Below, in pieces: positions 1 through 8,556 of a stretch of 35,380 nucleotides of DNA. Below the pieces are notes generated by a model that was given only the letters and a program-made list of their open reading frames with translations, was not told the DNA's origin and searched no databases. Made by a program: the position numbers and the translations under genes. Source of the DNA: a virus. The number at the start of each line of letters is the position of its first letter. Position 1 is the first letter of the stretch. Where the stretch lies: positions 1 to 35,380 of the IMG/VR virus record IMGVR_UViG_3300044701_002204. One strand, 5' to 3'.

Positions 1-2622
1 AGAACCGCTAGACGCATTGATTACCTCAACTGCCGTATCAAAGTACCCCATACCAAGGGGTGACAAATAACCTTGATAAAAGTTTGGATCGGCAAAACGA
101 ACAATGCCTGCGTTTTGTGGGGTCTGCACTAACTTGCCTGTGGTTCCATCAAAGACAACAATCATGTTGTCAAGGGCTGACGAAGGCCCAACGACATCGC
201 CACCACCTGCTGGCGTAGTCCAAGTCAATCCACCCGCCCCATCAGTCGTTAGAACAGTTCCGTTTGTCCCATAGTCTGTTGGGAACGTATAAGTTTGCGG
301 TGTCGTTGTTGCAGAACTGTTTGGCTGAATCCGCAGAATCTTCGTACCAGTACCGCTATCGTTAGACTGCAACTCAAGATAACCTGGTGTTCCAGCACCC
401 GTATTAGCCGTGACTTGTACATAGCCAACAAACGTCGCCTGCCCAGTATCAGTAATCGTTGCCGCAGAGTTTTGTAACAACTTGCCGGTTGTTGAATCAA
501 ACCTGACGATAGCGTTATCCGTTGAACTTCCTGGCCCAACAACATCACCTGCTGTCAGCGTTGCGTATTCAAGCGCCGATGCTCCAGCATTGACTCGCAA
601 GTATTGAAGGGCTGTGCCAATTGTGGTTAAACCCGTGCCACCATTGCTTGTACCAAGCGTACCTGTCACGCCTGTTGATAGTGGAAGACCTGTTGCATTG
701 GTAAGCGTTCCGCTTGAAGGCGTTCCGAGTTCGCCATTAAACAACACTACGGCGCCAGCAGAACCTGTATTAACTGCAAGCGCAGTCGCGACACCTGTTC
801 CCAAGCCAGATATACCAGTTGAAACAGGAAGGCCCGTAGCGTTTGTTAATGTGCCTGAACTTGGCGTACCTAATGCGCCACCGTTAACAACAATAGCTCC
901 AGCGGAACCAACATTGACTGCTAGTGCTGTAGCGACGTTTGTCCCAAGACCACTTACACCCGTTGAGATAGGCAAACCAGTTGCATTGGTTAAAGTACCC
1001 GATGAGGGCGTACCTAGCGCACCACCAGGTGCAACGTAATCTGTTCCTGCTGTCGCGGCAGCAATAACGCCACTGCTAGCCTTAACCATGCCAGTCGTTG
1101 TTGCGGCTTGAATGATCTTGCCTGTAACGCCGCTGAATAAAGCAATCTGTGCATTGACAGACGAAGCAGGGCCAGCAACGTCACCTGTTCCTATGGGAGT
1201 TCCGTACTCTAGGCCAGTGCCACCAGAATTAACTCGAAGCACTTGGCCTGCCGTACCCACTGCTGTGAGACCTGTACCGCCAGAAGTGATCGGTATAGCC
1301 GTACCTGAATAACTAAGCGTGATGTTTCCGGCGCTAGTTACCGCAGAACCAGCAGTAAGAAACGCTGGCGGCGATATACCAACCGAGGTAACTGTGCCTG
1401 CGCCACTTGATGTAAACCACTTAACACCTTCAGTGGTTGTCGAGTCAGCAACCAATATTTGACCGTCTGTGCCTATAGGTAAACGAACATTGTCCGTACC
1501 CGTATAGACAATCATGTCACCTTTGGTTGTACTCGGTGCTAGCGCATCAAAGGCTGAAGTCTTATCGCTTTGACCTGTACCACCATTAGCAATAGGCAAA
1601 GTGCCTGTGATCTTGGTTGCTGCAATAGATGTAATCCATGCAGGGTTGGCATAACTACCTGACGTATAGACGCCATTAGTTACAGTGCCTGCATTACCAA
1701 GTACATCAATATTCCATGTGCCGGTTGCACCTGTACCTCCTGTAGGAACAAATGCACCGCTTGCTCCAACAGCGGTTTGTAAGGCAGTAAGTACACCAGA
1801 ACCCAATCCGGTAATACTTCCAGAAGGCAAGTTAGTACAGTTTGATAGATCGCCAGAAGATGGTGTGCCAAGTGCGCCTCCTGGTGCCACATAGTCCGTG
1901 CCAGCAGTTGCCGCTGACAGTACACCTGACGTTCCTTTTAAAATGCCAGTAGTCGTTGCACGTTTGATGACCTTACCGGTCGTGCTTGAGAAGAGCGCAA
2001 TCTCACTATCAACCGAAAGCGCTGGGCCATTTACATCGCCTGCGCCAATCGTAGTGCGTATACCCGCAGCAGTCGTCGCACCTGTACCGCCATTAGCAAT
2101 GGGTAGCGGCGTACCAGAGTAAGTGACTGCTAACGTACCGGATGTCGTGATTGGCGAGCCAGCAACCGAAAGAAATGCGGGAACGGACATCGCAACCGAG
2201 GAAACACTCCCTCCGCCACCTCCACCTCCTGCTGCATTTTTAACAGACAGCAATTGAAAACTCGTGCCGTCATACATGACCGAAGCAATAGCTCCGATCA
2301 CAATGGCATTTGCAGACAATGTGCTGCCATCAGGGTAGATGATGTTCTTAGCGCCTTGACCGTTGACGTTTAAGGTGCAAGGCCCAGTGTTTGCAGTCGT
2401 TGCCTGAAACTGAATAGCAAGACCTGCCTGGTAGGTCGTGGATAAACCCGATAATGAGACTACATAGGCGTCTGTTGTACCGGAATCGAGTGCGTAGTTG
2501 CTATACGTTGACGCGTCGTTGAGTGCCGTTGCAACCGTAGAAAAATCAGCATCCAGATTAGCAAGCGGGATGGATGTTGTTGCCGTGGCAAACGTATTCG
2601 GGATTGTTACTGGCTTTGCCAT
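1..2622 (-). CDS. Tail fibre / receptor-binding-type repeat protein (C-terminus cut by window edge)
   Basis: The frame is open for 874 codons from an ATG at 2622 to the left edge with no stop, so the C-terminus is missing. Residues 1-130 look like a globular virion-anchoring domain. A run of seven glycines (132-138) follows, then a long low-complexity beta-repeat shaft. The shaft contains NGGTG motifs, three 48-residue units beginning with LGTPSSGTL, and four copies of a GDVxGPxSS...TTGK module. Such Gly/Ser/Thr/Ala repeats are typical of phage tail fibres. The start overlaps the stop of the upstream nozzle-like gene (TGATG), so translation is probably coupled. It is the last gene of the head-tail block in this window. 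Receptor binding is inferred from family style and position; no enzymatic domain is visible. Confidence 0.85.
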   Translation of the reverse strand, partial: MAKPVTIPNTFATATTSIPLANLDADFSTVATALNDASTYSNYALDSGTTDAYVVSLSGLSTTYQAGLAIQFQATTANTGPCTLNVNGQGAKNIIYPDGSTLSANAIVIGAIASVMYDGTSFQLLSVKNAAGGGGGGGSVSSVAMSVPAFLSVAGSPITTSGTLAVTYSGTPLPIANGGTGATTAAGIRTTIGAGDVNGPALSVDSEIALFSSTTGKVIKRATTTGILKGTSGVLSAATAGTDYVAPGGALGTPSSGDLSNCTNLPSGSITGLGSGVLTALQTAVGASGAFVPTGGTGATGTWNIDVLGNAGTVTNGVYTSGSYANPAWITSIAATKITGTLPIANGGTGQSDKTSAFDALAPSTTKGDMIVYTGTDNVRLPIGTDGQILVADSTTTEGVKWFTSSGAGTVTSVGISPPAFLTAGSAVTSAGNITLSYSGTAIPITSGGTGLTAVGTAGQVLRVNSGGTGLEYGTPIGTGDVAGPASSVNAQIALFSGVTGKIIQAATTTGMVKASSGVIAAATAGTDYVAPGGALGTPSSGTLTNATGLPISTGVSGLGTNVATALAVNVGSAGAIVVNGGALGTPSSGTLTNATGLPVSTGISGLGTGVATALAVNTGSAGAVVLFNGELGTPSSGTLTNATGLPLSTGVTGTLGTSNGGTGLTTIGTALQYLRVNAGASALEYATLTAGDVVGPGSSTDNAIVRFDSTTGKLLQNSAATITDTGQATFVGYVQVTANTGAGTPGYLELQSNDSGTGTKILRIQPNSSATTTPQTYTFPTDYGTNGTVLTTDGAGGLTWTTPAGGGDVVGPSSALDNMIVVFDGTTGKLVQTPQNAGIVRFADPNFYQGYLSPLGMGYFDTAVEVINASSGS
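661..1020 (-). repeat. Tandem 144-bp coding repeat (48 aa) in the tail fibre
   Basis: Two full units (877-1020 and 733-876) and a shorter third (661-732) repeat with exactly 144-bp phase. Each begins with codons for (A/E)LGTPSSGTLTNATGLP and continues to a GSAGA segment. The DNA copies differ at many third positions while the protein is nearly identical, which indicates selection on the protein rather than a very recent duplication. A more distant LGTPSSGDL copy lies near 1860-1890. Confidence 0.9.
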
Positions 2623-4547
2623 CAGAACCTCGCTCTTAGTTCATGTTCAAGCTGGAAGCCATTGAATGTAAAGGCTGGCGCTGTGGATGTTACCGTCATG
2701 CCAAGGTATTTGCCATACATCTGCGCATCGTACTTGAGCAGTTTGTACCCTTCAGTCAACTGATACCCAGACGAAATCCATTGCAAGGTGCTTCCAGCAT
2801 TGTTTGTCCATGCAATGTTACTAAACGAATTGTTTTGCCACGCAACTGCATTGCCAAGTGCAATCGATGTTGATGCGCGAGACTCACTATCAATCGAAAT
2901 ATTCAATGAACCGGCAACGGTGACAGGGAAAGTCGCTTCAACGCCAAGTTTGAGCGCTTGCTTGTCTCTAATCGGGTCTTTCAAGTCCCAAAGGGCAGTA
3001 ACAACCTCAGTTGAGATGTTAGCTGTCTGGTCTTCGTACATTCTAAAAAACGCGCCGCCCGATTCAACGCCATACGAATTGATCAATCCATTGACTGGCG
3101 ATGAATTGATGTGCGTAAGGTTGCCTTGATAGCTAATAAACCACTTGCGATCGAAGAAAACCAGTTGCACACGCCGATAGGTGCCGTTGTCGTTGTACCT
3201 GACGTTCCATGCAGATACCAAAATGTTGTAAATCAGTGTCTGGCAACCCGTTACTGACGAACTAAAGTCAATATTAGGGAAGATGCCGTCCAAAGCATCA
3301 CTTATCTTGGTCGTTGTAGCGCCAACTAAGGCGTACACCCCATACCGATTGATGAATAGGATGCTACGAAAGTATGCAAAGACGCCTAAGAACAACTCTG
3401 TGCCAATTGAGGCACTGATATTGGTATTGGTGAACAGTGTTTCACCCAACGTATTGACGCGAACGTCTGAGAACACGTTGATCGATGACTCACCAAAGAT
3501 GTACAGGAAGTTGTTGGCAGCAATAATCTGCGTGATGTCACCATAAAGCGTTCCATCAACTAGCGTTATGTTGCCAGCAGAGATGCTTGTGAAGTCGTTG
3601 TAACTATCTGCTGCTGTGTAGTAGATGGTTCGACCATCAGCAATCCATACACGGCCAGAGAATGACTGAATACAAGTGCCAGGTTGGTTGATTGCATCAG
3701 CCGTAGCGGTTGCACTGCTACCGGCGCCATTAGGATCGGCTACATAAAGCAGTGTGCAAGTGCCATTGGTAGCAGAACCGCTTGTATGGCTAGGTGCTGT
3801 GCTCGATGTCGTGCCACCTACTGTGACGTAATAGTAATTGCCGCTCGATGAGAGCAATCTTCCAGCCTGAAATGCTGTGGTTGATGCCCAAGCAACTGCG
3901 CCTGATGTGCCAATGTAAACCGTAGGAGCCGAGGTGTAGCCGGTTCCATGCTCGCCAATCGTAATAGCCGTCACTGCGTTAGCAGTAACCGTCGCTGTAG
4001 CCGTTGCTTGAATGCCGCCAGTTTCATTAGGCGCGGAGAAAGTTACGATAGGCGCTGATGTGTATCCTGAACCTGCTGCTGTGATCGTAACGGTGCCGAC
4101 CGAACCGACCCGAACGAGATTCGTCCCGTCGAACGTAGCGTATCCATAAGTTGTGTCAATGATGAGCACTCGCTCATTTTTCCATTGACTGATTTGAGTA
4201 CGGGTTCCGCTGAACGTACCTGAGCCAGCCAGGGTAATCGGTGCGGTAGGGGTTTCCAAGCTGACATACTGCGCACCTCCATTGGTGAAGAACGCAAACA
4301 TGTAGGCAACACCGCCAATATTGGCTGGTGCCAAGTAATGCACCGTTCCGCCCCAACTAAAATTGGTACTACTGTAAGTAACGCGCTTTTCTTTGGGTAT
4401 AACCTTCAGGTTTGAGTACCCGATAGGCATCACGTTCTCTATCCAGGCAAACTCATTCTCCTGAATAGCCGTGCGATTGGCCTTGGTGTTAAGCCCTTTG
4501 AAATCCTTGGTAACGTGGTAGGACTTCTTTTGCTCAACTGCGGCCAT
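2622..4547 (-). CDS. Tail nozzle-like virion protein (P22 gp10 / T7 gp12-type role), 641 aa
   Basis: The position between the adaptor and the fibre, the length, and the all-beta composition suggest the beta-propeller nozzle/hub closing a short tail. The N-terminus (KDFKGLNTKANRT, then NEFAWIENVMP) and the segment GRVWIADGRTIYYTAADS (about 298-315) match the style of this class of structural protein. Residues about 148-287 look like an insertion: two GTGYTSAP-type beta repeats (about 159-167 and 201-208) and a surface-module-like part with PSHTSG. The start has only a weak ribosome-binding site and lies 2 bp after the adaptor stop, so translational coupling is likely. The assignment is by context; a generic structural protein is the alternative. 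Confidence 0.7.
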   Translation of the reverse strand: MAAVEQKKSYHVTKDFKGLNTKANRTAIQENEFAWIENVMPIGYSNLKVIPKEKRVTYSSTNFSWGGTVHYLAPANIGGVAYMFAFFTNGGAQYVSLETPTAPITLAGSGTFSGTRTQISQWKNERVLIIDTTYGYATFDGTNLVRVGSVGTVTITAAGSGYTSAPIVTFSAPNETGGIQATATATVTANAVTAITIGEHGTGYTSAPTVYIGTSGAVAWASTTAFQAGRLLSSSGNYYYVTVGGTTSSTAPSHTSGSATNGTCTLLYVADPNGAGSSATATADAINQPGTCIQSFSGRVWIADGRTIYYTAADSYNDFTSISAGNITLVDGTLYGDITQIIAANNFLYIFGESSINVFSDVRVNTLGETLFTNTNISASIGTELFLGVFAYFRSILFINRYGVYALVGATTTKISDALDGIFPNIDFSSSVTGCQTLIYNILVSAWNVRYNDNGTYRRVQLVFFDRKWFISYQGNLTHINSSPVNGLINSYGVESGGAFFRMYEDQTANISTEVVTALWDLKDPIRDKQALKLGVEATFPVTVAGSLNISIDSESRASTSIALGNAVAWQNNSFSNIAWTNNAGSTLQWISSGYQLTEGYKLLKYDAQMYGKYLGMTVTSTAPAFTFNGFQLEHELRARF

Positions 4548-4549
4548 GA

Positions 4550-5191
4550 TTACTGAACCGAATAAGGCGTGGGTAAACGGCGCGTGAAGCTCGAATTAAT
4601 CGCTGCCAGCAATTGCTTCTTATACTCGGCATTGAATATCTCTGCTTCACCGTAAGATTGCTCTTTGTACTTTGCCTTATAAGCCGCATAAAACGCTACA
4701 GGCGAGGTGTAAGGCTCTAAGATCACTTCAGTCTGCGAGTCTGATGTCAAAGGCACAGGCAAAAGGATGGTATCCACCTCAATCACATAGACCTGATCAG
4801 GCACTGGGCCAAAGTAAATTTCATTCTGCCCGTATCGCGTAAACGCAATAGGTCTTCCTGTGTAGTTCTGCCAAAACCGCAACTCAGCATTGAACTGCGT
4901 CCATGACATGTATCGCAGTGGTATGCGCGTATTACCCCAGTACAGGTTGATATTAAGGATGTCGAGAATCTGCTCTGCCCATGAGGGCAGTGTCAGTGTC
5001 GAGATGTTAAGTGTTTCAACCGAGGTGGTGGTAGCACCCGTCAGGATATTGCGCAGACAACCGGTGTCACGCACGACACGATGCCGAGCACCGTTGATGT
5101 AGTCGGTTAGTTCGGTATCTGTCCAGAAGTTGCCAGCAGCATCATGCAGCAGTCTGCGAACTTCTGCGATATACCCTGAGTAGGTTGCCAT
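4550..5191 (-). CDS. Head-to-tail adaptor protein (SU10-adaptor / gp11-like), 213 aa
   Basis: The N-terminus has the TYSGYIAEVRRLLHDA and FWTDTELTDYINGAR motifs followed by a conserved VVRDTG. I recognise this pattern from short-tailed phage adaptor proteins such as those of SU10-like phages. These adaptors form a ring under the portal that receives the nozzle. The C-terminal half has an aromatic beta region and a helical YKAKYKEQ segment. A GAGG ribosome-binding site lies before the ATG at 5191, directly after the stop of the 114-aa gene. The gene order MCP - small head proteins - adaptor - nozzle supports the call. Confidence 0.8.
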   Translation of the reverse strand: MATYSGYIAEVRRLLHDAAGNFWTDTELTDYINGARHRVVRDTGCLRNILTGATTTSVETLNISTLTLPSWAEQILDILNINLYWGNTRIPLRYMSWTQFNAELRFWQNYTGRPIAFTRYGQNEIYFGPVPDQVYVIEVDTILLPVPLTSDSQTEVILEPYTSPVAFYAAYKAKYKEQSYGEAEIFNAEYKKQLLAAINSSFTRRLPTPYSVQ

Positions 5192-5536
5192 TTATGCCTC
5201 ATCGCTTGTCTGGGGCTGGACTTTGACCCCAGCTCGCCCACGCGGAGCGGGAGGGGCTACTCGTTCCACCAACACGGCTGATTGTTGGTCGGGTTTAACT
5301 GGTGCATCCGTAAAGGTGAACTCGGCTAGTCGAGCCATCGCTTTATCGTGGTCGGTGTTCATCTTCATCCAACCTAAACGCACCAAGTATTCATATTTAT
5401 TGTTGTCGCCATACCCAAAGATATGTCGCGCAACATAAGGTTCGACTGGAACGCTTTTACCTGAAGGAAACTCAAACCACTGATCGACGTATCTGGCGAC
5501 CAGTGGCTGAGAACCTTTGTTTGTCACAAAGATCAT
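5192..5536 (-). CDS. Small structural-region protein of unknown function, 114 aa
   Basis: Not assigned to a named family. The N-terminal 60 residues are rich in aromatics and basic residues (WFEFPSGKSVPV, then VARHIFGYGD), followed by a helix-prone part and a Pro/Arg-rich tail. The ATG overlaps the stop of the 139-aa gene by ATGA. It sits between minor capsid-type proteins and the adaptor, so a head-completion or tail-joining role is possible, by position only. Confidence 0.75.
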   Translation of the reverse strand: MIFVTNKGSQPLVARYVDQWFEFPSGKSVPVEPYVARHIFGYGDNNKYEYLVRLGWMKMNTDHDKAMARLAEFTFTDAPVKPDQQSAVLVERVAPPAPRGRAGVKVQPQTSDEA

Positions 5537-5952
5537 GCTTCTAAAATGTCCCCGTAAACGTATACATCTGCTGTTGCTGCCGCACCTTGAGCGGTGGTGA
5601 GCGATAAGTATAAGTTGGGAATGCTCGATTTAACCGTGGTACTTGCACTGCTTGTCGTACTAAGGGTCAAGTCAAGAAAAAGCGCTGACGTTGTAAGGGA
5701 GGAGTAAGCCTGGGCCGCTGCCACAACCGCTGTACCACCTTTGCTAGCAGCGGTATAAACGCCGCCAGCAGCCGTGGTCAAAGAGATTGAAGCATTGGTC
5801 ACCACAATCCGTCGCAGAATGAACTTTGACGGATTGCTAAAGATGGTGATTTGCTGATCGTCAGTCGAATTCATATTCGCGCCGATCAATTTCCCAAGCA
5901 GGATGCCTCCAAACTGCTGCGGCAATAAACTACCGACTTTGTTTGCATCCAT
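5533..5952 (-). CDS. Putative minor capsid / head decoration protein, 139 aa
   Basis: Rich in Ala, Ser and Thr with alternating hydrophobic residues, consistent with an all-beta virion protein. A TGGAG ribosome-binding site lies 6 bases before the ATG. It is the second small gene after the major capsid gene, where many phages keep decoration or head-fibre proteins. There is no catalytic motif. The sequence supports a structural protein; the exact role is inferred from the neighbourhood. Confidence 0.65.
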   Translation of the reverse strand: MDANKVGSLLPQQFGGILLGKLIGANMNSTDDQQITIFSNPSKFILRRIVVTNASISLTTAAGGVYTAASKGGTAVVAAAQAYSSLTTSALFLDLTLSTTSSASTTVKSSIPNLYLSLTTAQGAAATADVYVYGDILEA

Positions 5953-5964
5953 GCTTTACTCCAA

Positions 5965-6288
5965 TTACGAGTTGTAGGTGCCAGAAGCAGCCTGACCGCC
6001 ATTGACGGTCAAGAACAGTGCCGTAACAGTACTAGAGGTCGAAACGATCTTCACGTTCTGACCATCCGAAACTATCATGCCACCGGTATTGGCTGCAATT
6101 ACATCGGCCCAAGCGGAACCGTTGTAAGCCTGATACTTACAGTTTGCGACGGGATAGATGACGTACAGACCTGCTGGCAGCGTGTAATCAGTGCCTGCCG
6201 TTACCGATTGGGTAACGTAGTCAAAATACGCGCCATCAGCATTGCTGTTTAAGCCACTAACGATGATTTTATTAAGTGCCAATGCCAT
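5965..6288 (-). CDS. Putative head decoration / minor structural protein, 107 aa
   Basis: A beta-rich small protein (LPAGLYVIYPVANCKYQAY in the middle, VTALFLTVNGGQAASG at the end) encoded directly after the major capsid gene. A strong AAGGAG ribosome-binding site lies before the ATG. The composition and place suit a capsid-surface or decoration protein, but no named family is recognised. The 10-bp gap from the capsid stop shows they are co-transcribed. Confidence 0.65.
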   Translation of the reverse strand: MALALNKIIVSGLNSNADGAYFDYVTQSVTAGTDYTLPAGLYVIYPVANCKYQAYNGSAWADVIAANTGGMIVSDGQNVKIVSTSSTVTALFLTVNGGQAASGTYNS

Positions 6289-6298
6289 GATCGACTCC

Positions 6299-7300
6299 TT
6301 ACAGCGTGAGTGAGTTAAGGCCGGTCACAACGGTCATGCTCTTAGGCTTCGTGCTTACCATTTCTGCAATGGTCAACACAGCGCCAACATAACCAATCTG
6401 CCAGTTAGGCAGCGTGGACTCAAAGCCAGTGAACGCAAACTCAGCCTGATCGTGAATGTACATGCTGAGGTAGTTCGTGTTCAGCAAGTACAACGTGCCT
6501 TCTGGGCAGTAGGGATCAGGATAAATCGGCACACCCGCAACCATGAGCGCACGGAAACCAGACGTTGGGCCTTCTTCACCGCTAGCAAAGTTGCTGCCAG
6601 GGGTGATCATGTAGGTTTCTTGGCCTACAAAGTCTTGCGCCAACAATGTCCATGTGCCAAAGCCGCAAACACCAAAGGAAGGCACCTCAGCACCGTTTTT
6701 CACCGTTCCAGAGATGTACTGGAGGATGTTTTGACGGGTTGGGTTAACCGAACCAGCGGCATACTCTTTGGATTTCCACCATGTGTAGGTTGAACGGTCT
6801 AGGCCACCATAGGTGCCTGCCGAATCAACTGCAATGGGCAAGCCAGTAAATTGCTGCGCGTTGCTGGTGTTGTTGTACAGCGCTGTTGCCATTGCATCCA
6901 TCATGACGTTGGTCGCATCGTTCATGCGAGCCTCAATCAAAGGAATCACAGCGTAGTCTTGCTGTACGGCACCTTCCATACCAAGGAAGGGAACCGGTGC
7001 GATCATCAACTTAAGGTTGAATTCAGCGTTGTATGCGCCTTGCTGAACGCTAGGCTGCGCAAACGAACCGCTGTAGTCCGACCATTGTGCGTTGACAAAC
7101 TGGGAACCCTGGACAGGCACGGTTACAGACGACACACCGCCAGAGGCAGTCTGCGAGTTTGCAAGCAATGCAGCAAGCAGGGGAGTTGAGTTATAAAGCT
7201 GGACAACCAGTTTCGGGATGAAAGCCCTACGGGTAACGTAGGTCAGTTCATTGTACTGACTGGTGCCTGCTGTCGGGATAATACCGCCACCAATAGGCAT
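6299..7300 (-). CDS. Major capsid protein (HK97-fold type), 333 aa
   Basis: The length is typical for a podovirus major head protein. The N-terminal helix region (YVTRRAFIPKLVVQLYNSTP) is followed by beta segments including PVPFLGMEG, a long helix-rich A-domain-like centre with MNDATNVMMDAMATAL, and a beta-rich C-terminus. An AAAGGAA ribosome-binding site 6 bases before the ATG is among the best in the window, as expected for the most abundant virion protein. It is preceded by a scaffold-like coiled-coil gene and followed by two small head proteins. HK97 fold is inferred from the gene order and length; the sequence alone does not prove the fold. Confidence 0.88.
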   Translation of the reverse strand: MPIGGGIIPTAGTSQYNELTYVTRRAFIPKLVVQLYNSTPLLAALLANSQTASGGVSSVTVPVQGSQFVNAQWSDYSGSFAQPSVQQGAYNAEFNLKLMIAPVPFLGMEGAVQQDYAVIPLIEARMNDATNVMMDAMATALYNNTSNAQQFTGLPIAVDSAGTYGGLDRSTYTWWKSKEYAAGSVNPTRQNILQYISGTVKNGAEVPSFGVCGFGTWTLLAQDFVGQETYMITPGSNFASGEEGPTSGFRALMVAGVPIYPDPYCPEGTLYLLNTNYLSMYIHDQAEFAFTGFESTLPNWQIGYVGAVLTIAEMVSTKPKSMTVVTGLNSLTL

Positions 7301-7329
7301 GATAGGTTCCTTTTAAGAAACAGACCTAA

Positions 7330-7872
7330 TTAACGAAGTCCAATCGGGCGAGACTGGTTTCCCTGTCTTAGCTCGTTGAGTGCATTCGCCGCTGCTTCCC
7401 TAGCCGCTGCCGCAGGATTCTTCAAATACTTCTGAAAGTCATTGACTTTAGAGGTAATTGGAGAATTACTGAATGCAGGCGTAGGCTTGTCAGCTTGGCG
7501 CATCCAGTTGTAATACTCAGCAGCCGATTCGTGATTGCTAATGCCTTTTTCAATCATCAATTTCTCGATGGCTTTGACATCATCATCCGATTCAGCAAGA
7601 CGTTTCTCCTTCAACGTATTTCTACGCTTTTCTAACTCAGAGCGAGCGTCCTTCTCTTTCAATCGAGCCTCTAACTCGGCAATCCTCTGCTGTTGCGCAG
7701 AAATAGCCTGGTTAGTGCGCTCTTCTATCTCAAGTTCAGGTACTGGAAGGTCGGGATGGGCCTGCTTTGTCAGTTTCAAAAACTCCTTTCGGGTCTTTGG
7801 ATTCTCAGCCAAGGCTTTCGCTAAGGCAGCAAGCTCATCACGGGCGTCGGGGGTAAGGTTTTCTAGCGACAT
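7330..7872 (-). CDS. Putative capsid scaffolding protein, 180 aa
   Basis: Highly charged and helix-rich. A predicted coiled coil at about residues 55-100 (QQQRIAELEARLKEKDARSE) and a basic, Ala-rich C-terminus ending NQSRPIGLR are typical of scaffolding proteins, whose C-terminus contacts the coat protein. It lies 29 bp upstream of the major capsid gene. The ATG at 7872 has no clear Shine-Dalgarno sequence. Function is from position and composition. Confidence 0.75.
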   Translation of the reverse strand: MSLENLTPDARDELAALAKALAENPKTRKEFLKLTKQAHPDLPVPELEIEERTNQAISAQQQRIAELEARLKEKDARSELEKRRNTLKEKRLAESDDDVKAIEKLMIEKGISNHESAAEYYNWMRQADKPTPAFSNSPITSKVNDFQKYLKNPAAAAREAAANALNELRQGNQSRPIGLR

Positions 7873-7900
7873 TGTTTTTTCAGCCGTTCAAAACAATTAA

Positions 7901-8080
7901 TTAAATGACACGCTTGGTGTCACCAGGTTTGGAGAGCGTCATCTGGTTTTTAGTAACCTTGTTGGCGCCACTCAAGCCACCAAACGGCTCATACCGAGGT
8001 GGGTTGTAAATCTGACCATTCTTTTGCTGGTTGTCCGTCGGGCGACGGATTGTTCCAGCACGGGGACGAAATAGCTCCAT
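7901..8080 (-). CDS. Small hypothetical protein, 59 aa
   Basis: Begins MELFRPRAGTIRRPTDN and ends with a basic GDTKRVI tail; rich in Pro, Gln and Asn. An AAAGGA ribosome-binding site lies 6 bases before the ATG. It fills the space between the HNH gene and the scaffold gene with no other candidate in any frame. Small disordered proteins are common in the portal-capsid interval of such phages. No function can be assigned. Confidence 0.7.
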   Translation of the reverse strand: MELFRPRAGTIRRPTDNQQKNGQIYNPPRYEPFGGLSGANKVTKNQMTLSKPGDTKRVI

Positions 8081-8090
8081 ATCAAATCCT

Positions 8091-8555
8091 TTAATGAAGA
8101 GTTTTCCAAATCTTGCGATTTACGATGTCGTACACTGTTTTTGGGTTTACACCATAAATTGACGCAAGTCTAAAACAGGAATGCTTCCCTGTGTCATGCA
8201 AGTCACGAATTTCAAGAACTTGATAACTCGTTAATTTATTTCTGCCATGTTTCATGCCATAAGCATGATTGCCGCGATCTCTTGTTTCCCTATCTACTGC
8301 GTTATTTTTGTAAGTTCCAAGGTACAAGTGTTTTGGATTCACGCAATGAGGGTTGTCGCATTTGTGCAAAACAGACATACCATCAGGAATAACGCCAGAA
8401 TACAACTTGTAAGCAACTCGATGAGCAAGCTCCCAAGCGCCGCTTTTCATTGCAAATTTCCCATAACCTCGTTTTAAAGCAGAGGCAGTCCAAATATGGC
8501 ATTCAAAAAAAGGAATGCGCTCTACCTTTTGCTCAAATCGTTGTACGGTATTCAT
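8091..8555 (-). CDS. Free-standing HNH homing endonuclease, 154 aa
   Basis: Central HNH motif: AHRVAYKLYSG (about residues 44-54), then VLHKCDNPHCVNPKHLYLGT (about 61-80), giving the His, Asn and Cys pattern of the HNH_3-type nucleases. After HGRNKLTS comes a helix-turn-helix region (YGVNPKTVYDIVNRKIWK) of the kind that binds target DNA. The frame stays open upstream to 8633, but that would overlap the preceding gene by 77 bp. The ATG at 8555, one base after that gene's TAG stop, is preferred, although its ribosome-binding site is poor. Likely a mobile selfish gene inserted in the late operon. Confidence 0.9.
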   Translation of the reverse strand: MNTVQRFEQKVERIPFFECHIWTASALKRGYGKFAMKSGAWELAHRVAYKLYSGVIPDGMSVLHKCDNPHCVNPKHLYLGTYKNNAVDRETRDRGNHAYGMKHGRNKLTSYQVLEIRDLHDTGKHSCFRLASIYGVNPKTVYDIVNRKIWKTLH

Positions 8556-8556
8556 C

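Noticed and set aside
614-2122. Several plus-strand open frames rich in Pro and Val opposite the fibre
   Set aside because: They are complements of the repetitive fibre frame and repeat with the same 144-bp phase, so they are shadows.
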